Below, piece after piece: positions 1 to 7,913 of a stretch of 64,000 bases of DNA; within the stretch, counting starts at the first letter, position 1; every line of letters starts with the position of its first letter. The notes under the pieces are model-generated. The model saw nothing but the letters and a program-made list of their open reading frames with translations. It was not told the origin of the DNA and searched no databases. The position numbers and the translations under genes are program-made. Origin of the DNA: Natronococcus sp. CG52 (lineage in GTDB: Archaea; Halobacteriota; Halobacteria; Halobacteriales; Natrialbaceae); contig NZ_CP099391.1 of NCBI RefSeq assembly GCF_023913515.1, positions 3,038,001 to 3,102,000 on the forward strand, given 5' to 3'.

Positions 1-40
1 GGACGCAGACCAGCTGCGTCGCGAAGGCCACATCGACTAA
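1..40 (+). CDS. 3' end of a truncated gene
   Basis: The first 40 bases can be read as the last 12 codons of a gene entering from the left, ending DADQLRREGHID and then TAA at 38-40. The composition is acidic and G/C-rich at third positions as in neighbouring genes. Nothing more can be said about function because only the extreme C-terminus is present. The reading is tentative. Confidence 0.35.
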   Translation, partial: DADQLRREGHID

Positions 41-189
41 TTTACGTTCACGTCGCGTAGCGACGCCTCAGAACGGAGCTATTTGATACTATTCGAGCGA
101 CTGGAGAGACGCCGTCGCGTCTCGACGGACGGCGAACGCAGTCTCTTGCAACGGAAACGTTTGACCGAGCGGCTGTCGTAGCGTTCGAC

Positions 190-489
190 ATGTACGACTC
201 CAGGTACGACGCCGCGGTGAAGTTCGACGATCACAGGGAGGACGACGTCGAGTACGTCGGATCGACGGCCAAGGGGAACCCCATGTTCTTCGATACGGCG
301 AACAAGTCCGTCTTCGAGGGAGAGTACGACGAAGCCAACGAGACGGTCGTCGACCGGCCGGAGACCGAGCGTGAACTCGAGCCCCGCGAGACGCTCGGCG
401 AGACCCTCGAGGACCTCGGCGACGACCTCGACTGGGACTCGCTGTCCGAGTTCGCTCGCGAGCACGTCCAGCGCGACGAGGACGCGTAA
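190..489 (+). CDS. Small acidic haloarchaeal protein of unknown function
   Basis: This 99-residue protein begins at ATG 190 (MYDSRYDAAVKF) and is rich in Asp and Glu, as expected for a soluble cytoplasmic halophile protein. The N-terminal half contains a compact segment around YVGSTAKGNPMFFDTANKS that looks like a small beta structure. The C-terminal half is charged and probably helical. I see no signal peptide, membrane helix, metal-binding motif or catalytic motif, and I do not recognise the family. It ends 3 bases before the stop of the convergent SDR gene, so the two share a very tight 3' junction. Confidence 0.7.
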   Translation: MYDSRYDAAVKFDDHREDDVEYVGSTAKGNPMFFDTANKSVFEGEYDEANETVVDRPETERELEPRETLGETLEDLGDDLDWDSLSEFAREHVQRDEDA

Positions 490-492
490 CGC

Positions 493-1191
493 TCACCGTG
501 TAGCCTGCTTCCACTCGCGGAGGCCGAGTGTGGTCCCGTTCAGATCGTCCCCAGGTGCGTCGGTCGCGGCCCAGACGAACATCCCGGCGACGTCTTCGGG
601 TTCGCGCCCCTGACCGCCGGCGAGCCCCGTCGCGACCTGGCCCGGATCGAGACAGCCGACGACGTGGTCCGTGTCGGCTGCGAACCCGCGCACGACGGCC
701 TCGGCCGTCGCCTTCGAGATCGCGTAGGAGCCGTAGCCGGGTTTCGTCTCACGAGCGATCGATCCCGTCGGAACGAGCACCCGCGCGCCCTCGTTGAGGT
801 GCGCCAGGGACTCGTGGATCGTTGCGAAGACCCCGCGGCCGTTCGTGCGCCAGTGGTCGTCGAACGCCGCGTAGGACTCCCGGTCCGTCGACGTGTGACC
901 CGGGTCTCCGTGATAGACGCCGGCTGCGGCGACGACGACGTCGATCCCCTGCTCGTCGCCGGTTCGCGACGCGGTCTCGACCAGCCGCTCCACGTCGTAC
1001 TCGTCGCGGACGTCCGTCCGAACGCCCGCCGCCGTCGTTCCGGCGTCCTCGAGTTCGGCGACCGTCTCCTCGACCGCGTCCCCGTCTCGAGCGCCGACCA
1101 CGACGGTCGCACCCTCCCGTGCGAACGCGTTGGCAACGGCGCGTCCGATACCGCGCGTCCCGCCGGTCACGACGACTGTCTGCTCGTCCAT
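493..1191 (-). CDS. SDR family NAD(P)-dependent oxidoreductase
   Basis: A 232-residue short-chain dehydrogenase/reductase. The N-terminal Rossmann signature TGGTRGIGRAVA (about residues 9-20, TGxxxGIG) binds NAD(P). The catalytic Ser lies in VLVPTGSIA and the YxxxK pair in GYGSYAISKATAE, both near two thirds of the protein. A VVAAAG segment corresponds to the conserved NNAG-type motif but lacks its Asn residues. Length is normal for a classical SDR. The substrate cannot be inferred. Start ATG 1191 places the glycine-rich loop at the expected distance from the N-terminus. It is convergent with the small gene to its left. Confidence 0.88.
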   Translation of the reverse strand: MDEQTVVVTGGTRGIGRAVANAFAREGATVVVGARDGDAVEETVAELEDAGTTAAGVRTDVRDEYDVERLVETASRTGDEQGIDVVVAAAGVYHGDPGHTSTDRESYAAFDDHWRTNGRGVFATIHESLAHLNEGARVLVPTGSIARETKPGYGSYAISKATAEAVVRGFAADTDHVVGCLDPGQVATGLAGGQGREPEDVAGMFVWAATDAPGDDLNGTTLGLREWKQATR

Positions 1192-1263
1192 GGCCGACGT
1201 ACGGTGGGGGTCTACAGGAAAGCATCGACGCGGTCGGCGCTCGCGACCCGGCGGGCCGTCGCG

Positions 1264-3147
1264 TTACCGTCCGAACAGCCGCTGATAGAGCGTCCGCTCC
1301 GTCGGCCGCTCCGTGAGCAACACCGAACAGTCGACCGTGTTGACGACGTCGAAGTGGAGCGAGCCGGTTACGAGACGCGCGAGCAGGCCGCGCTCGGTTG
1401 CGCCGATGACCAACAGTGTATGGTCGTCCGCCTCGCGGGAGATCGCGTCTCCGACGTCGCCGGAATCGTCGACCGTGAGCACGGCGTCGTCCAGATCGTG
1501 ATCGGCGGCCCACTCCCGAAGGAACCGTTCGCCCGCCTCGCGCTCGTCGGGCGCGTCGACGACGTGCAGGAGCGAGACGGTCGAACCGAGCGCCGAACGG
1601 AGGGTCCGCGCTACCTCAGCGCTCAGATCCGAGTCCGGACCGCCGGCCGTCGGCAAGAGGATCCGCGAGGGGTCGAATCCACGCTCCTTGAGTACGAGGA
1701 AGTCACAGGGAAGATTCCCGGTTAACTCGTCGAGTCGCCGATCAGCGCGGGCGGCGCCCCACAGGTGATTCGCGTCCCACCCCATCACGACGAGATCGGC
1801 GTTCTCGCGCCTCGAGATGGTGAATATCTCCTCGAACGACCGGTGGGAGACGACCGTCGAGGTCTCGCACTCGAGGTCGTAGTCGCCGACCGCTTCGTGG
1901 ACGCCCTCGAGCAAGTCCTCGGATTCGGCGACGATTCGCCGGTGCTGGCCGCCGCCGATTTCGGATTGCCGAACCTCGGAAAGCTGGACGACGTGGACGA
2001 CGTGAACGGTTGCGGATTCGTGCTTGTCGGCGATGGTGGCGGCGAGGTCGACCAGCGGGGATTCGGTACGCGGGTTCGCGATCGGCACCACCACCCGGTA
2101 GGAGTCGTCGTCGCCCGCCGTCGTCTCGGCGGTATCGACCAGCGGAACGTACGAGCGACCGGCGAATCCTCCCAGCGCCATCTCGCTGACCGAAAGGCGT
2201 CGAACGCTGCCCGCGAAGCGCGCGGACTCGAGGCGCTCCTCGCTCGTCTGGTAGTAGTTGACGACGGTCACGAGCAGCACGCCGCCGATGGTGTTTCCGA
2301 GCAGTACCGGCAACACGAACTGGGAGAGACCGACGGTGAAGGGGAGATCCGCGGCGAAGACCGCGTAGGACATCTCCGCGAACGACGTGACCACGTGAAA
2401 CAGGTTTCCGATCGGAATCGCGAGGAAGGCCAGGTAAACGACCACGAGCCGGGAGATCGTATCGCGAGACGCGAACGTGACCCAGACGACGCCGGCGACG
2501 ATCAGTCCGGCGAAGGCCGCCTTGAAGAACAGGTCCCACCACGGCGTTTCGACGCCGTGCATACCGAGGTGTACCGCCGCCTCGGCCGCCTCGGGTTCGA
2601 ACACGCCGCCCCACGCGAGCACCGCCGTTCCGATGACGGCGCCGACGAAGTTCCCGATGAGGACGATCGTCCAGTGGCGCAAGAGCGCCGGAACGCTGGC
2701 CAATCGCTCGAGCGTGAGCGCGACCGGCGGAAGCGTGTTCTCGGTGTACAGCTGATAGCCCCCGATGATGATGTAGATGAATCCGAGCGGGTACAGCAGG
2801 GCGCTCAGTATCGAGTGTCCGTCGGTCGCACCGTACAGAGAGGCGTAGAGGAGGAACGTGATGGTGATCGCGAACCCGGCGGCGATACCGCTGAAGAACA
2901 GTTCGCGTCGGCCCGACGTGACCTCCTCGTCGGCGGCCGCGACGATTCGCTGAAAGACCTCGTCGGAGGAGAACCGGTCCCGAACGACCGATCCGACCGC
3001 GGGCGCGCCGCTTCTGGACCGTTCGACCGCGTCGCGGACCGAGTCACTTCGGTCCGAGTCGTTCGGGTCCGTTCGACCGGGGTCGGAGAAAGCGGTGTCG
3101 TCCGCCTCGCGTGGAGAACGAGCGTGCTCACGTTCGGGATCGGCCAT
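1264..3147 (-). CDS. Formate/nitrite transporter-like channel fused to two UspA domains
   Basis: A 627-residue membrane protein. After a charged disordered N-terminus of about 80 residues come six predicted hydrophobic helices typical of the FNT family (formate, nitrite or hydrosulfide channels). A histidine in the GNLFHVV segment is the likely central pore His of FNT channels. The C-terminal half is two successive UspA-like Rossmann domains; the segments VVMGWDAN and LLVIGATERGLLARL resemble the ATP-binding G-2x-G-9x-G region of Usp proteins. I infer a channel whose flux is modulated by nucleotide-binding cytoplasmic domains. The start at 3147 (MADPEREHA) is chosen over an in-frame ATG 18 bases upstream, which would add only MDSIPV. 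Confidence 0.82.
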   Translation of the reverse strand: MADPEREHARSPREADDTAFSDPGRTDPNDSDRSDSVRDAVERSRSGAPAVGSVVRDRFSSDEVFQRIVAAADEEVTSGRRELFFSGIAAGFAITITFLLYASLYGATDGHSILSALLYPLGFIYIIIGGYQLYTENTLPPVALTLERLASVPALLRHWTIVLIGNFVGAVIGTAVLAWGGVFEPEAAEAAVHLGMHGVETPWWDLFFKAAFAGLIVAGVVWVTFASRDTISRLVVVYLAFLAIPIGNLFHVVTSFAEMSYAVFAADLPFTVGLSQFVLPVLLGNTIGGVLLVTVVNYYQTSEERLESARFAGSVRRLSVSEMALGGFAGRSYVPLVDTAETTAGDDDSYRVVVPIANPRTESPLVDLAATIADKHESATVHVVHVVQLSEVRQSEIGGGQHRRIVAESEDLLEGVHEAVGDYDLECETSTVVSHRSFEEIFTISRRENADLVVMGWDANHLWGAARADRRLDELTGNLPCDFLVLKERGFDPSRILLPTAGGPDSDLSAEVARTLRSALGSTVSLLHVVDAPDEREAGERFLREWAADHDLDDAVLTVDDSGDVGDAISREADDHTLLVIGATERGLLARLVTGSLHFDVVNTVDCSVLLTERPTERTLYQRLFGR

Positions 3148-3308
3148 TACTGGAATCGAATCCACAGACCAACTAAGGGCTTGGCATCTGTGCGCAGACT
3201 ACCGCCGAATTGCCGACGAATACGAGCATTACGGTCGCGGAATCCGGTCGGGTTCCGACCGGTCCGAAACCGGCTTCCGGCTCGAGTTCGACGCGCACAT
3301 GACGTACG

Positions 3309-3314
3309 TTTATC
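3309..3314 (+). promoter_or_regulatory. TATA box of the carotenoid operon
   Basis: TTTATC lies 26-31 bases upstream of the crtD ATG at 3340. This is the normal distance for an archaeal TATA box driving a leaderless transcript, and the gene has no Shine-Dalgarno sequence. It would drive crtD, lyeJ and cruF together. Confidence 0.55.
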
Positions 3315-3339
3315 ACCGAGCCAACACTCAGTTACACCC

Positions 3340-4821
3340 ATGCAATCGCTTGCCGGTGAGTCGGTCGTCGTGATCGGCGCCGGCGTCGGCGGACTCTCGA
3401 CGGCCTGCTATCTCGCCGATGCCGGTGCCGACGTGCGGGTGATCGAGAAGAACGAACAGCTCGGCGGGCGGGCGAGCCGCCTCGAGCGCGACGGCTTCCG
3501 GTTCGATATGGGGCCTTCGTGGTACCTGATGCCGGACGTCTTCGAGCGCTTTTTCGACACCTTCGACCGGACGCCGAGCGACTACTACGGGCTGACCCAT
3601 CTCGACCCCCACTACCGGATCTTCTTCAAAGACGACGATCGGGTGGATATCACGCCCGACCTCGAGCGAACGAAAGACGTCTTCGAGGAGTACGAGGACG
3701 GGGCCGGCGACGCCCTCGAGCGCTACCTCGAGAAATCGAAGGAGAACTACGAGGTCGGGATGGAACACTTCGTCTACGAGGATCGATCCCGGCTCCGGGA
3801 CTACCTCGACCTCGACGTCGCCCGGCAGGCTCGCGGCCTCTCCCTCCTCGGATCGATGCAGGGACACGTCGAGGACTACTTCGACCACCCGAAGCTCCAG
3901 CAAATCATGCAGTACACGCTGGTGTTCCTCGGCGGCTCCCCGAAGAACACGCCGGCGCTGTACAACCTGATGAGTCACGTCGACTTCAACCTCGGCGTCT
4001 GGTACCCCGAGGACGGCATCGGCGGCGTCATCGACGGAATCGCCGAACTCGGAGGAGAACTCGGCGTCGAGTACGAGACGAACCGTCCCGCGACCCAGAT
4101 CAAGGGTCGGGAGGGCGCGTTCGTCGTCGAGACGCCGGAGGGCCCCCTGCGGCCGGACCTCGTGGTCAGCAACGCGGACTACCCCCACACCGACCAGGAA
4201 CTGCTGTCGCCCGAGCGACGGGGGTACGACGCCGATTACTGGGAGTCGCGCACGTACGCTCCCTCCGCGTTCCTGCTCTACCTCGGTATCGAGGGCGACG
4301 TGGACGAACTCGCCCACCACACCCTCGTCCTCCCCTCCGACTGGAACGAGCACTTCGACCAGATCTTCGAGGAGCCGGCGTGGCCCGACGATCCGGCCTA
4401 CTACTGCTGTGTCCCCTCCGAGACCGACGACGACGTCGCCCCCGACGGACACAGCGCCCTCTTCGTCCTCGTCCCCATCGCACCCGGACTCGAGGACACC
4501 CCGGAGAACCGCGAACAGTACCGCGAGACGATCCTCGCCGATCTCGCCGAAAGCACGGGGACCGACCTGCGCGGCCGGATCGTCCTCGAGGAGCAGTTCT
4601 CTATCGAGGACTTCGCGGAACGGTACAACAGCTACGACGGGACGGCGCTCGGCCTCGCGCACACGCTTCGCCAGACGGCCCTCTTTCGACCGCCCCACCG
4701 TTCCAAGCGGGTCGACGGCCTCTACGTCACGGGCGGGGACACCACGCCCGGAATCGGCGTTCCGATGTGTCTCATCAGCGGCGAACTGACCGCCGAGAAG
4801 GTCCTCGAGGATCACGGGTGA
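3340..4821 (+). CDS. crtD: Carotenoid 3,4-desaturase (CrtI family)
   Basis: A 493-residue flavoprotein of the phytoene-desaturase family. The N-terminal dinucleotide-binding motif VIGAGVGGLSTACYLA (about residues 10-25) is followed by the acidic end of the second strand (VIEKNEQLGGRAS). The conserved C-terminal FAD-contact segment is YVTGGDTTPGIGVPM. In haloarchaea the gene order crtD-lyeJ-cruF encodes conversion of lycopene to bacterioruberin, and this order is what I see, so CrtD is preferred over CrtI. ATG 3340 is the natural start because it lies 26-31 bases after a TATA box; a long upstream open frame is a shadow of the opposite gene. The stop overlaps the lyeJ start. Confidence 0.9.
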   Translation: MQSLAGESVVVIGAGVGGLSTACYLADAGADVRVIEKNEQLGGRASRLERDGFRFDMGPSWYLMPDVFERFFDTFDRTPSDYYGLTHLDPHYRIFFKDDDRVDITPDLERTKDVFEEYEDGAGDALERYLEKSKENYEVGMEHFVYEDRSRLRDYLDLDVARQARGLSLLGSMQGHVEDYFDHPKLQQIMQYTLVFLGGSPKNTPALYNLMSHVDFNLGVWYPEDGIGGVIDGIAELGGELGVEYETNRPATQIKGREGAFVVETPEGPLRPDLVVSNADYPHTDQELLSPERRGYDADYWESRTYAPSAFLLYLGIEGDVDELAHHTLVLPSDWNEHFDQIFEEPAWPDDPAYYCCVPSETDDDVAPDGHSALFVLVPIAPGLEDTPENREQYRETILADLAESTGTDLRGRIVLEEQFSIEDFAERYNSYDGTALGLAHTLRQTALFRPPHRSKRVDGLYVTGGDTTPGIGVPMCLISGELTAEKVLEDHG

Positions 4822-5672
4822 GACGGGTGTCGGGTGGCACCGACCCACTACGCTACCTGTTGACGCTCTCGCGACCCCGGTTCTGGCTCTACCTGGCCGG
4901 CCCCGTCCTCGTCGGCGTCGCCTACGCGGCGACGTCGGTCGGTGACCTGTTCGCGCCGGCAGTGCTCGCACTGTTCGGCTACTTTCTCCTGCCGGCGAAC
5001 GTCTTCCTCTACGGCGTCAACGACATCTTCGACCGCGAGATCGACGCCGCGAACCCGAAGAAAGACGAGAGAGAGGCGCGGTACCGGGGACAGCGCTCCG
5101 TCCCCCTCGCAGTCGCCGTCTCCGGAGCGCTCGGGCTGGCGGTGCTTCCGCTGGTCTCGACGGCAGCGCGGGGGTGGATCGCCGGCTTTCTCGTCCTCGG
5201 AGCCGCTTACAGCGCGCCGCCGATCCGGTTCAAGACGACGCCGCCGCTGGACTCGGTTTCGAACGGGCTCTACATCATGCCGGGGGCCGCGGCGTACGCC
5301 GCAGTCGCCGGCTCACAGCCGCCCGCACTCGCGGTTCTCGGCGGCTGGCTGTGGGCGATGGGAATGCACACGTTCTCGGCGATTCCGGACATCCGACCCG
5401 ATCGGGAGACCGGAATCCGGACGACGGCGACGGTGCTCGGCGAGCGCCGGACCTACGCGTACTGCGGCGCGTGCTGGCTCGCCGGCGCCCTCGCGTTCGG
5501 CGCGCTCGACTACCGCCTCGGCGCGCTCATGGCGGTTTATCCCGCGCTCGTCGGAACGATCGCGCTCTTCCCGGTCGCCGTCGACCGGGCGTACTGGTGG
5601 TTTCCGGCGATCAACACCGTCGTCGGCGCGGTGCTGACGATGGGCGGCCTCTGGGTGATGCTGTATGGATGA
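4818..5672 (+). CDS. lyeJ: Bifunctional lycopene elongase/1,2-hydratase (UbiA family)
   Basis: A 284-residue integral membrane prenyltransferase that adds C5 units to both ends of lycopene in bacterioruberin synthesis. It has the two Asp-rich motifs of the UbiA superfamily: NDIFDREID in the first third and DIRPDRETG in the middle. About eight hydrophobic segments surround them. The start is GTG 4818, embedded in the GTGA that also holds the crtD stop, so translation is coupled. An AAYSAPPIRFK segment between the two motifs also matches the family. The 3' end overlaps cruF by 8 bases. Confidence 0.9.
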   Translation: MRRVSGGTDPLRYLLTLSRPRFWLYLAGPVLVGVAYAATSVGDLFAPAVLALFGYFLLPANVFLYGVNDIFDREIDAANPKKDEREARYRGQRSVPLAVAVSGALGLAVLPLVSTAARGWIAGFLVLGAAYSAPPIRFKTTPPLDSVSNGLYIMPGAAAYAAVAGSQPPALAVLGGWLWAMGMHTFSAIPDIRPDRETGIRTTATVLGERRTYAYCGACWLAGALAFGALDYRLGALMAVYPALVGTIALFPVAVDRAYWWFPAINTVVGAVLTMGGLWVMLYG

Positions 5673-6525
5673 GGCGACGACGCGAACGAGCGATTGGACG
5701 CGATCGACCGTTCAGCGGCGACTCGAGCAACTCGTGCGCGAAAACCGCTTTACGATCGCCGTGATCTTCCCCCTCGTCGGCGCGGTGACGCTGATCGCGA
5801 GCGCCGAGGGGCTGTTGCCGGAGCCGCTCGCGTACAATCCGCTGTTGATCCTCTTCGGCACGATGGTGATGCGCTCGCCGCTGCTCGTCGGCCTGCTGCC
5901 GCGAATCGGTTGGCGGGCGCTCGGCTGTCTCGGCGTTTTGACGGCGTACACGTACGCCATCGAGACCGTCGGCGTGCGAACGGGCTGGCCCTACGGCGCC
6001 TTCGAGTACACGATCCAGCTCGGGCCGATGCTGTTCGGCGAGGTGCCGGCGGCGCTGCCGCTGTTTTTCGTCCCGCTCGTGTTGAACGCCTACCTGCTGA
6101 CGCTGCTGGTGCTCGGCGACCGGGCCGGCTCCGTCCTCGTTCGCATCCCGACGGCGATCGCCGCCGTCGTCGCGATCGATCTCGTGCTCGATCCCGCCGC
6201 CGTCGCCATCGGCTTCTGGGCGTTCGACTCCGGCGCGTACTACGGCGTTCCGCTCTCGAACTACGTCGGCTGGATTATCTCGGGGAGCGTTGCGGTCGTC
6301 CTGGTCGACCTCGCCTTCGACCGGACGGCGCTGCTCGAGCGCGTTCGCACCTGCGCGTTCATCCTCGACGATCTGGTGAGCTTCGTCCTGCTGTGGGGGA
6401 CGATTAACCTCCTCTACGGTAACTGGCTGGCCGCGGGCGTCGCCGGTCTGCTCTGTCTCGGCCTGTTCCGGACGGGGCGATACGACCTCGCGCTCGTCCG
6501 GACGGCGCTGCCGGCCAGGCGCTGA
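5665..6525 (+). CDS. cruF: Bisanhydrobacterioruberin hydratase (CruF family)
   Basis: A 286-residue polytopic membrane protein with about seven hydrophobic helices, matching the carotenoid hydratase family (CruF, formerly DUF422). It adds water at the psi ends of bisanhydrobacterioruberin to give bacterioruberin. Conserved polar stretches inside the membrane region include GWPYGAFEYT and WAFDSGAYYGVPLSNYVGW, typical of the family. ATG 5665 overlaps the last 8 bases of lyeJ, confirming a single transcript with crtD and lyeJ. The arrangement is that described for bacterioruberin synthesis in Haloarcula japonica. Confidence 0.9.
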   Translation: MDEATTRTSDWTRSTVQRRLEQLVRENRFTIAVIFPLVGAVTLIASAEGLLPEPLAYNPLLILFGTMVMRSPLLVGLLPRIGWRALGCLGVLTAYTYAIETVGVRTGWPYGAFEYTIQLGPMLFGEVPAALPLFFVPLVLNAYLLTLLVLGDRAGSVLVRIPTAIAAVVAIDLVLDPAAVAIGFWAFDSGAYYGVPLSNYVGWIISGSVAVVLVDLAFDRTALLERVRTCAFILDDLVSFVLLWGTINLLYGNWLAAGVAGLLCLGLFRTGRYDLALVRTALPARR

Positions 6526-6633
6526 GAAGGTGACTCGAGTCCGGTTCTCGATCCAGTCTCCCCGTTCGGGGGCCATAAGAAACGGCGAATCTGCCAGCTA
6601 CAACCTTTTGGCGGAGAGTATTCTGTCGTACGT

Positions 6634-6789
6634 ATGGCGTCTCGATTACCGGTCGAGTGTCCGCTCTGTCGCGAGACGATGCCACCCGAGCAGGCGCTCG
6701 AGGACCACCTCGTCAGCGTCCACGAGAAGCGCAAGCTGGCACGGCTCGTCGTCGAGGAGACGACGGCGCTCGAGGAAGACGTCTCCTGA
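6634..6789 (+). CDS. 51-residue C2H2-like zinc-finger microprotein
   Basis: ATG 6634 opens a 51-residue protein with CPLC near residue 9 and two histidines in DHLVSVHEKRK, spacing that resembles a single C2H2 zinc finger. The C-terminus is an amphipathic, charged helix (LARLVVEETTALEED). It follows cruF by 108 bases and is convergent with crtB, ending 9 bases from that gene's stop. Third-position G/C bias supports it being real. A DNA- or RNA-binding or protein-docking role is inference; a link to carotenoid control rests on position only. Confidence 0.72.
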   Translation: MASRLPVECPLCRETMPPEQALEDHLVSVHEKRKLARLVVEETTALEEDVS

Positions 6790-6798
6790 CGATCCGGA

Positions 6799-7761
6799 TT
6801 ACCGTGTCGGGACGCCGTCGCTGTGTTCGGGACTGTGGCGCTCGGGCTCCGGCGAGGGAACCGCAGAGACGCGGTCGAAGACCGCCTCCGGATCCTGGTT
6901 CCGGTGCCAGTACCAGCGCGTTTTCCCGAGACACCATAGTTTGCGAGCCGTCGAGAGCGACGGCTCCGTCGTGAGCACGTCGTACCCCTGGGCGCGGATG
7001 ACGGCGTGGTGTTCCGCGTAGAGGACGGCCGAGAGCAACACCGGGATCTGACAGTCCTCGGGCAGGTACCGAATGCCGGCGACGCCCTCACGGTAGAGGC
7101 GCTCCGTTCGCCTGAGTTCCTCCGCCATCGCCGCCCGGAACGACGCCGAGTACTCGAGATTCTCGATCTGTGCCGCCGGGATGCCGTGAGATTGGAGCGT
7201 CTCCTGCGGGATGTAGATCCGGTCGCGCTCGAGGACGTCCTCGCGGACGTCTCGCAGGAAGTTCGTCAGCTGGAACGCCTTTCCGAGTTTGATCGCGTGC
7301 GGGAGCGCGGTCGCCGGGTCGTCGGGTTCCATGATCGCGGTCATCATCACGCCGACGGCCGCGGCCGACCCGCGCATGTAGGTCTCGAGGTCGTCGTAGG
7401 TCTCGTACCGACCGGTGGCGATGTCCGTCTCCATCGCGTCGATGAACGCGTCGATCTCGCGATCGTCGATGTCGTACCGCCGCCGAAGCTCCTGGAACGC
7501 CTCGAGGACCGGATCCTCCGGCTCGGTACGGCCGAGCGCCTGGGCGCGAAGCGACTCGAGTTCCGCACGCTGTTGTGCGGGCGGAACCCCCGCTGCGTCG
7601 TCGACGACTTCGTCCGCGATTCGAAAGAACGCGTAGAGGACGTGCGTGGCGTTGCGAACCCGATCCGGGAGAAACCGCGTCGCGAGATAGAACGTTTTCC
7701 CGGTTCGCTTCTGTATTGCCTCGCTTGCCTCGATATGTTCCTGTCGCATTTGCTGGTTCAT
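6799..7761 (-). CDS. crtB: Phytoene synthase
   Basis: A 320-residue squalene/phytoene synthase-family enzyme that joins two geranylgeranyl diphosphates to phytoene, the first committed step of the carotenoid pathway whose late steps are encoded by crtD-lyeJ-cruF. Both Asp-rich Mg-diphosphate motifs are present: RIADEVVDDAAG in the first quarter and LRDVREDVLERDRIYIPQE in the middle. I chose ATG 7761 (MNQQMRQEH) because the upstream in-frame codons cover the promoter. MRQEH at 7749 is an alternative. An AT-rich TATA element and a Bat-like site lie upstream. Confidence 0.92.
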   Translation of the reverse strand: MNQQMRQEHIEASEAIQKRTGKTFYLATRFLPDRVRNATHVLYAFFRIADEVVDDAAGVPPAQQRAELESLRAQALGRTEPEDPVLEAFQELRRRYDIDDREIDAFIDAMETDIATGRYETYDDLETYMRGSAAAVGVMMTAIMEPDDPATALPHAIKLGKAFQLTNFLRDVREDVLERDRIYIPQETLQSHGIPAAQIENLEYSASFRAAMAEELRRTERLYREGVAGIRYLPEDCQIPVLLSAVLYAEHHAVIRAQGYDVLTTEPSLSTARKLWCLGKTRWYWHRNQDPEAVFDRVSAVPSPEPERHSPEHSDGVPTR

Positions 7762-7829
7762 CTTCCCCGCTTTTGCTTTGCCGATAGCGCCACCTGACAA
7801 CGATCGGATATAGATCATACGCCAGATCC

Positions 7830-7837
7830 GTATAAAA
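7830..7837 (-). promoter_or_regulatory. TATA box of crtB
   Basis: Read on the minus strand this is TTTTATAC. It is followed about 26 bases on by a plausible transcription start near 7803, leaving a leader of roughly 40 bases before ATG 7761. Confidence 0.5.
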
Positions 7838-7845
7838 CCACTACC

Positions 7846-7860
7846 CCTCACTAGTGTGGT
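7846..7860 (-). promoter_or_regulatory. Bat-type upstream activating sequence of crtB
   Basis: On the minus strand the sequence is ACCACACTAGTGAGG. It matches the UAS consensus reported for the Halobacterium Bat regulon (ACCcnactagTTnGG, which controls bop, brp, bat and crtB1) at all but two of the specified positions. It ends 8 bases upstream of the TATA box, where an activator site is expected. The consensus is from memory of published work; that Bat-like protein acts here is inference. Confidence 0.5.
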
Positions 7861-7865
7861 TGTGA

Positions 7866-7878
7866 CTGAACAGTTCAG
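7866..7878. promoter_or_regulatory. Perfect short palindrome upstream of crtB
   Basis: CTGAAC-A-GTTCAG is an inverted repeat with perfect 6-base arms, sitting just upstream of the UAS-like site in the crtB promoter. It could be a second operator, or simply part of the terminator region between the two same-strand genes. Confidence 0.3.
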
Positions 7879-7913
7879 CAAAAGGTACGGCTAGACGGTT
7901 CGGTGGTGCCGGT

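Noticed and set aside
1765-3339. Long plus-strand open frame extending crtD upstream by more than 500 codons
   Set aside because: It is antisense to the FNT-Usp gene and includes the crtD promoter. The true protein begins at ATG 3340, where the dinucleotide-binding domain starts.
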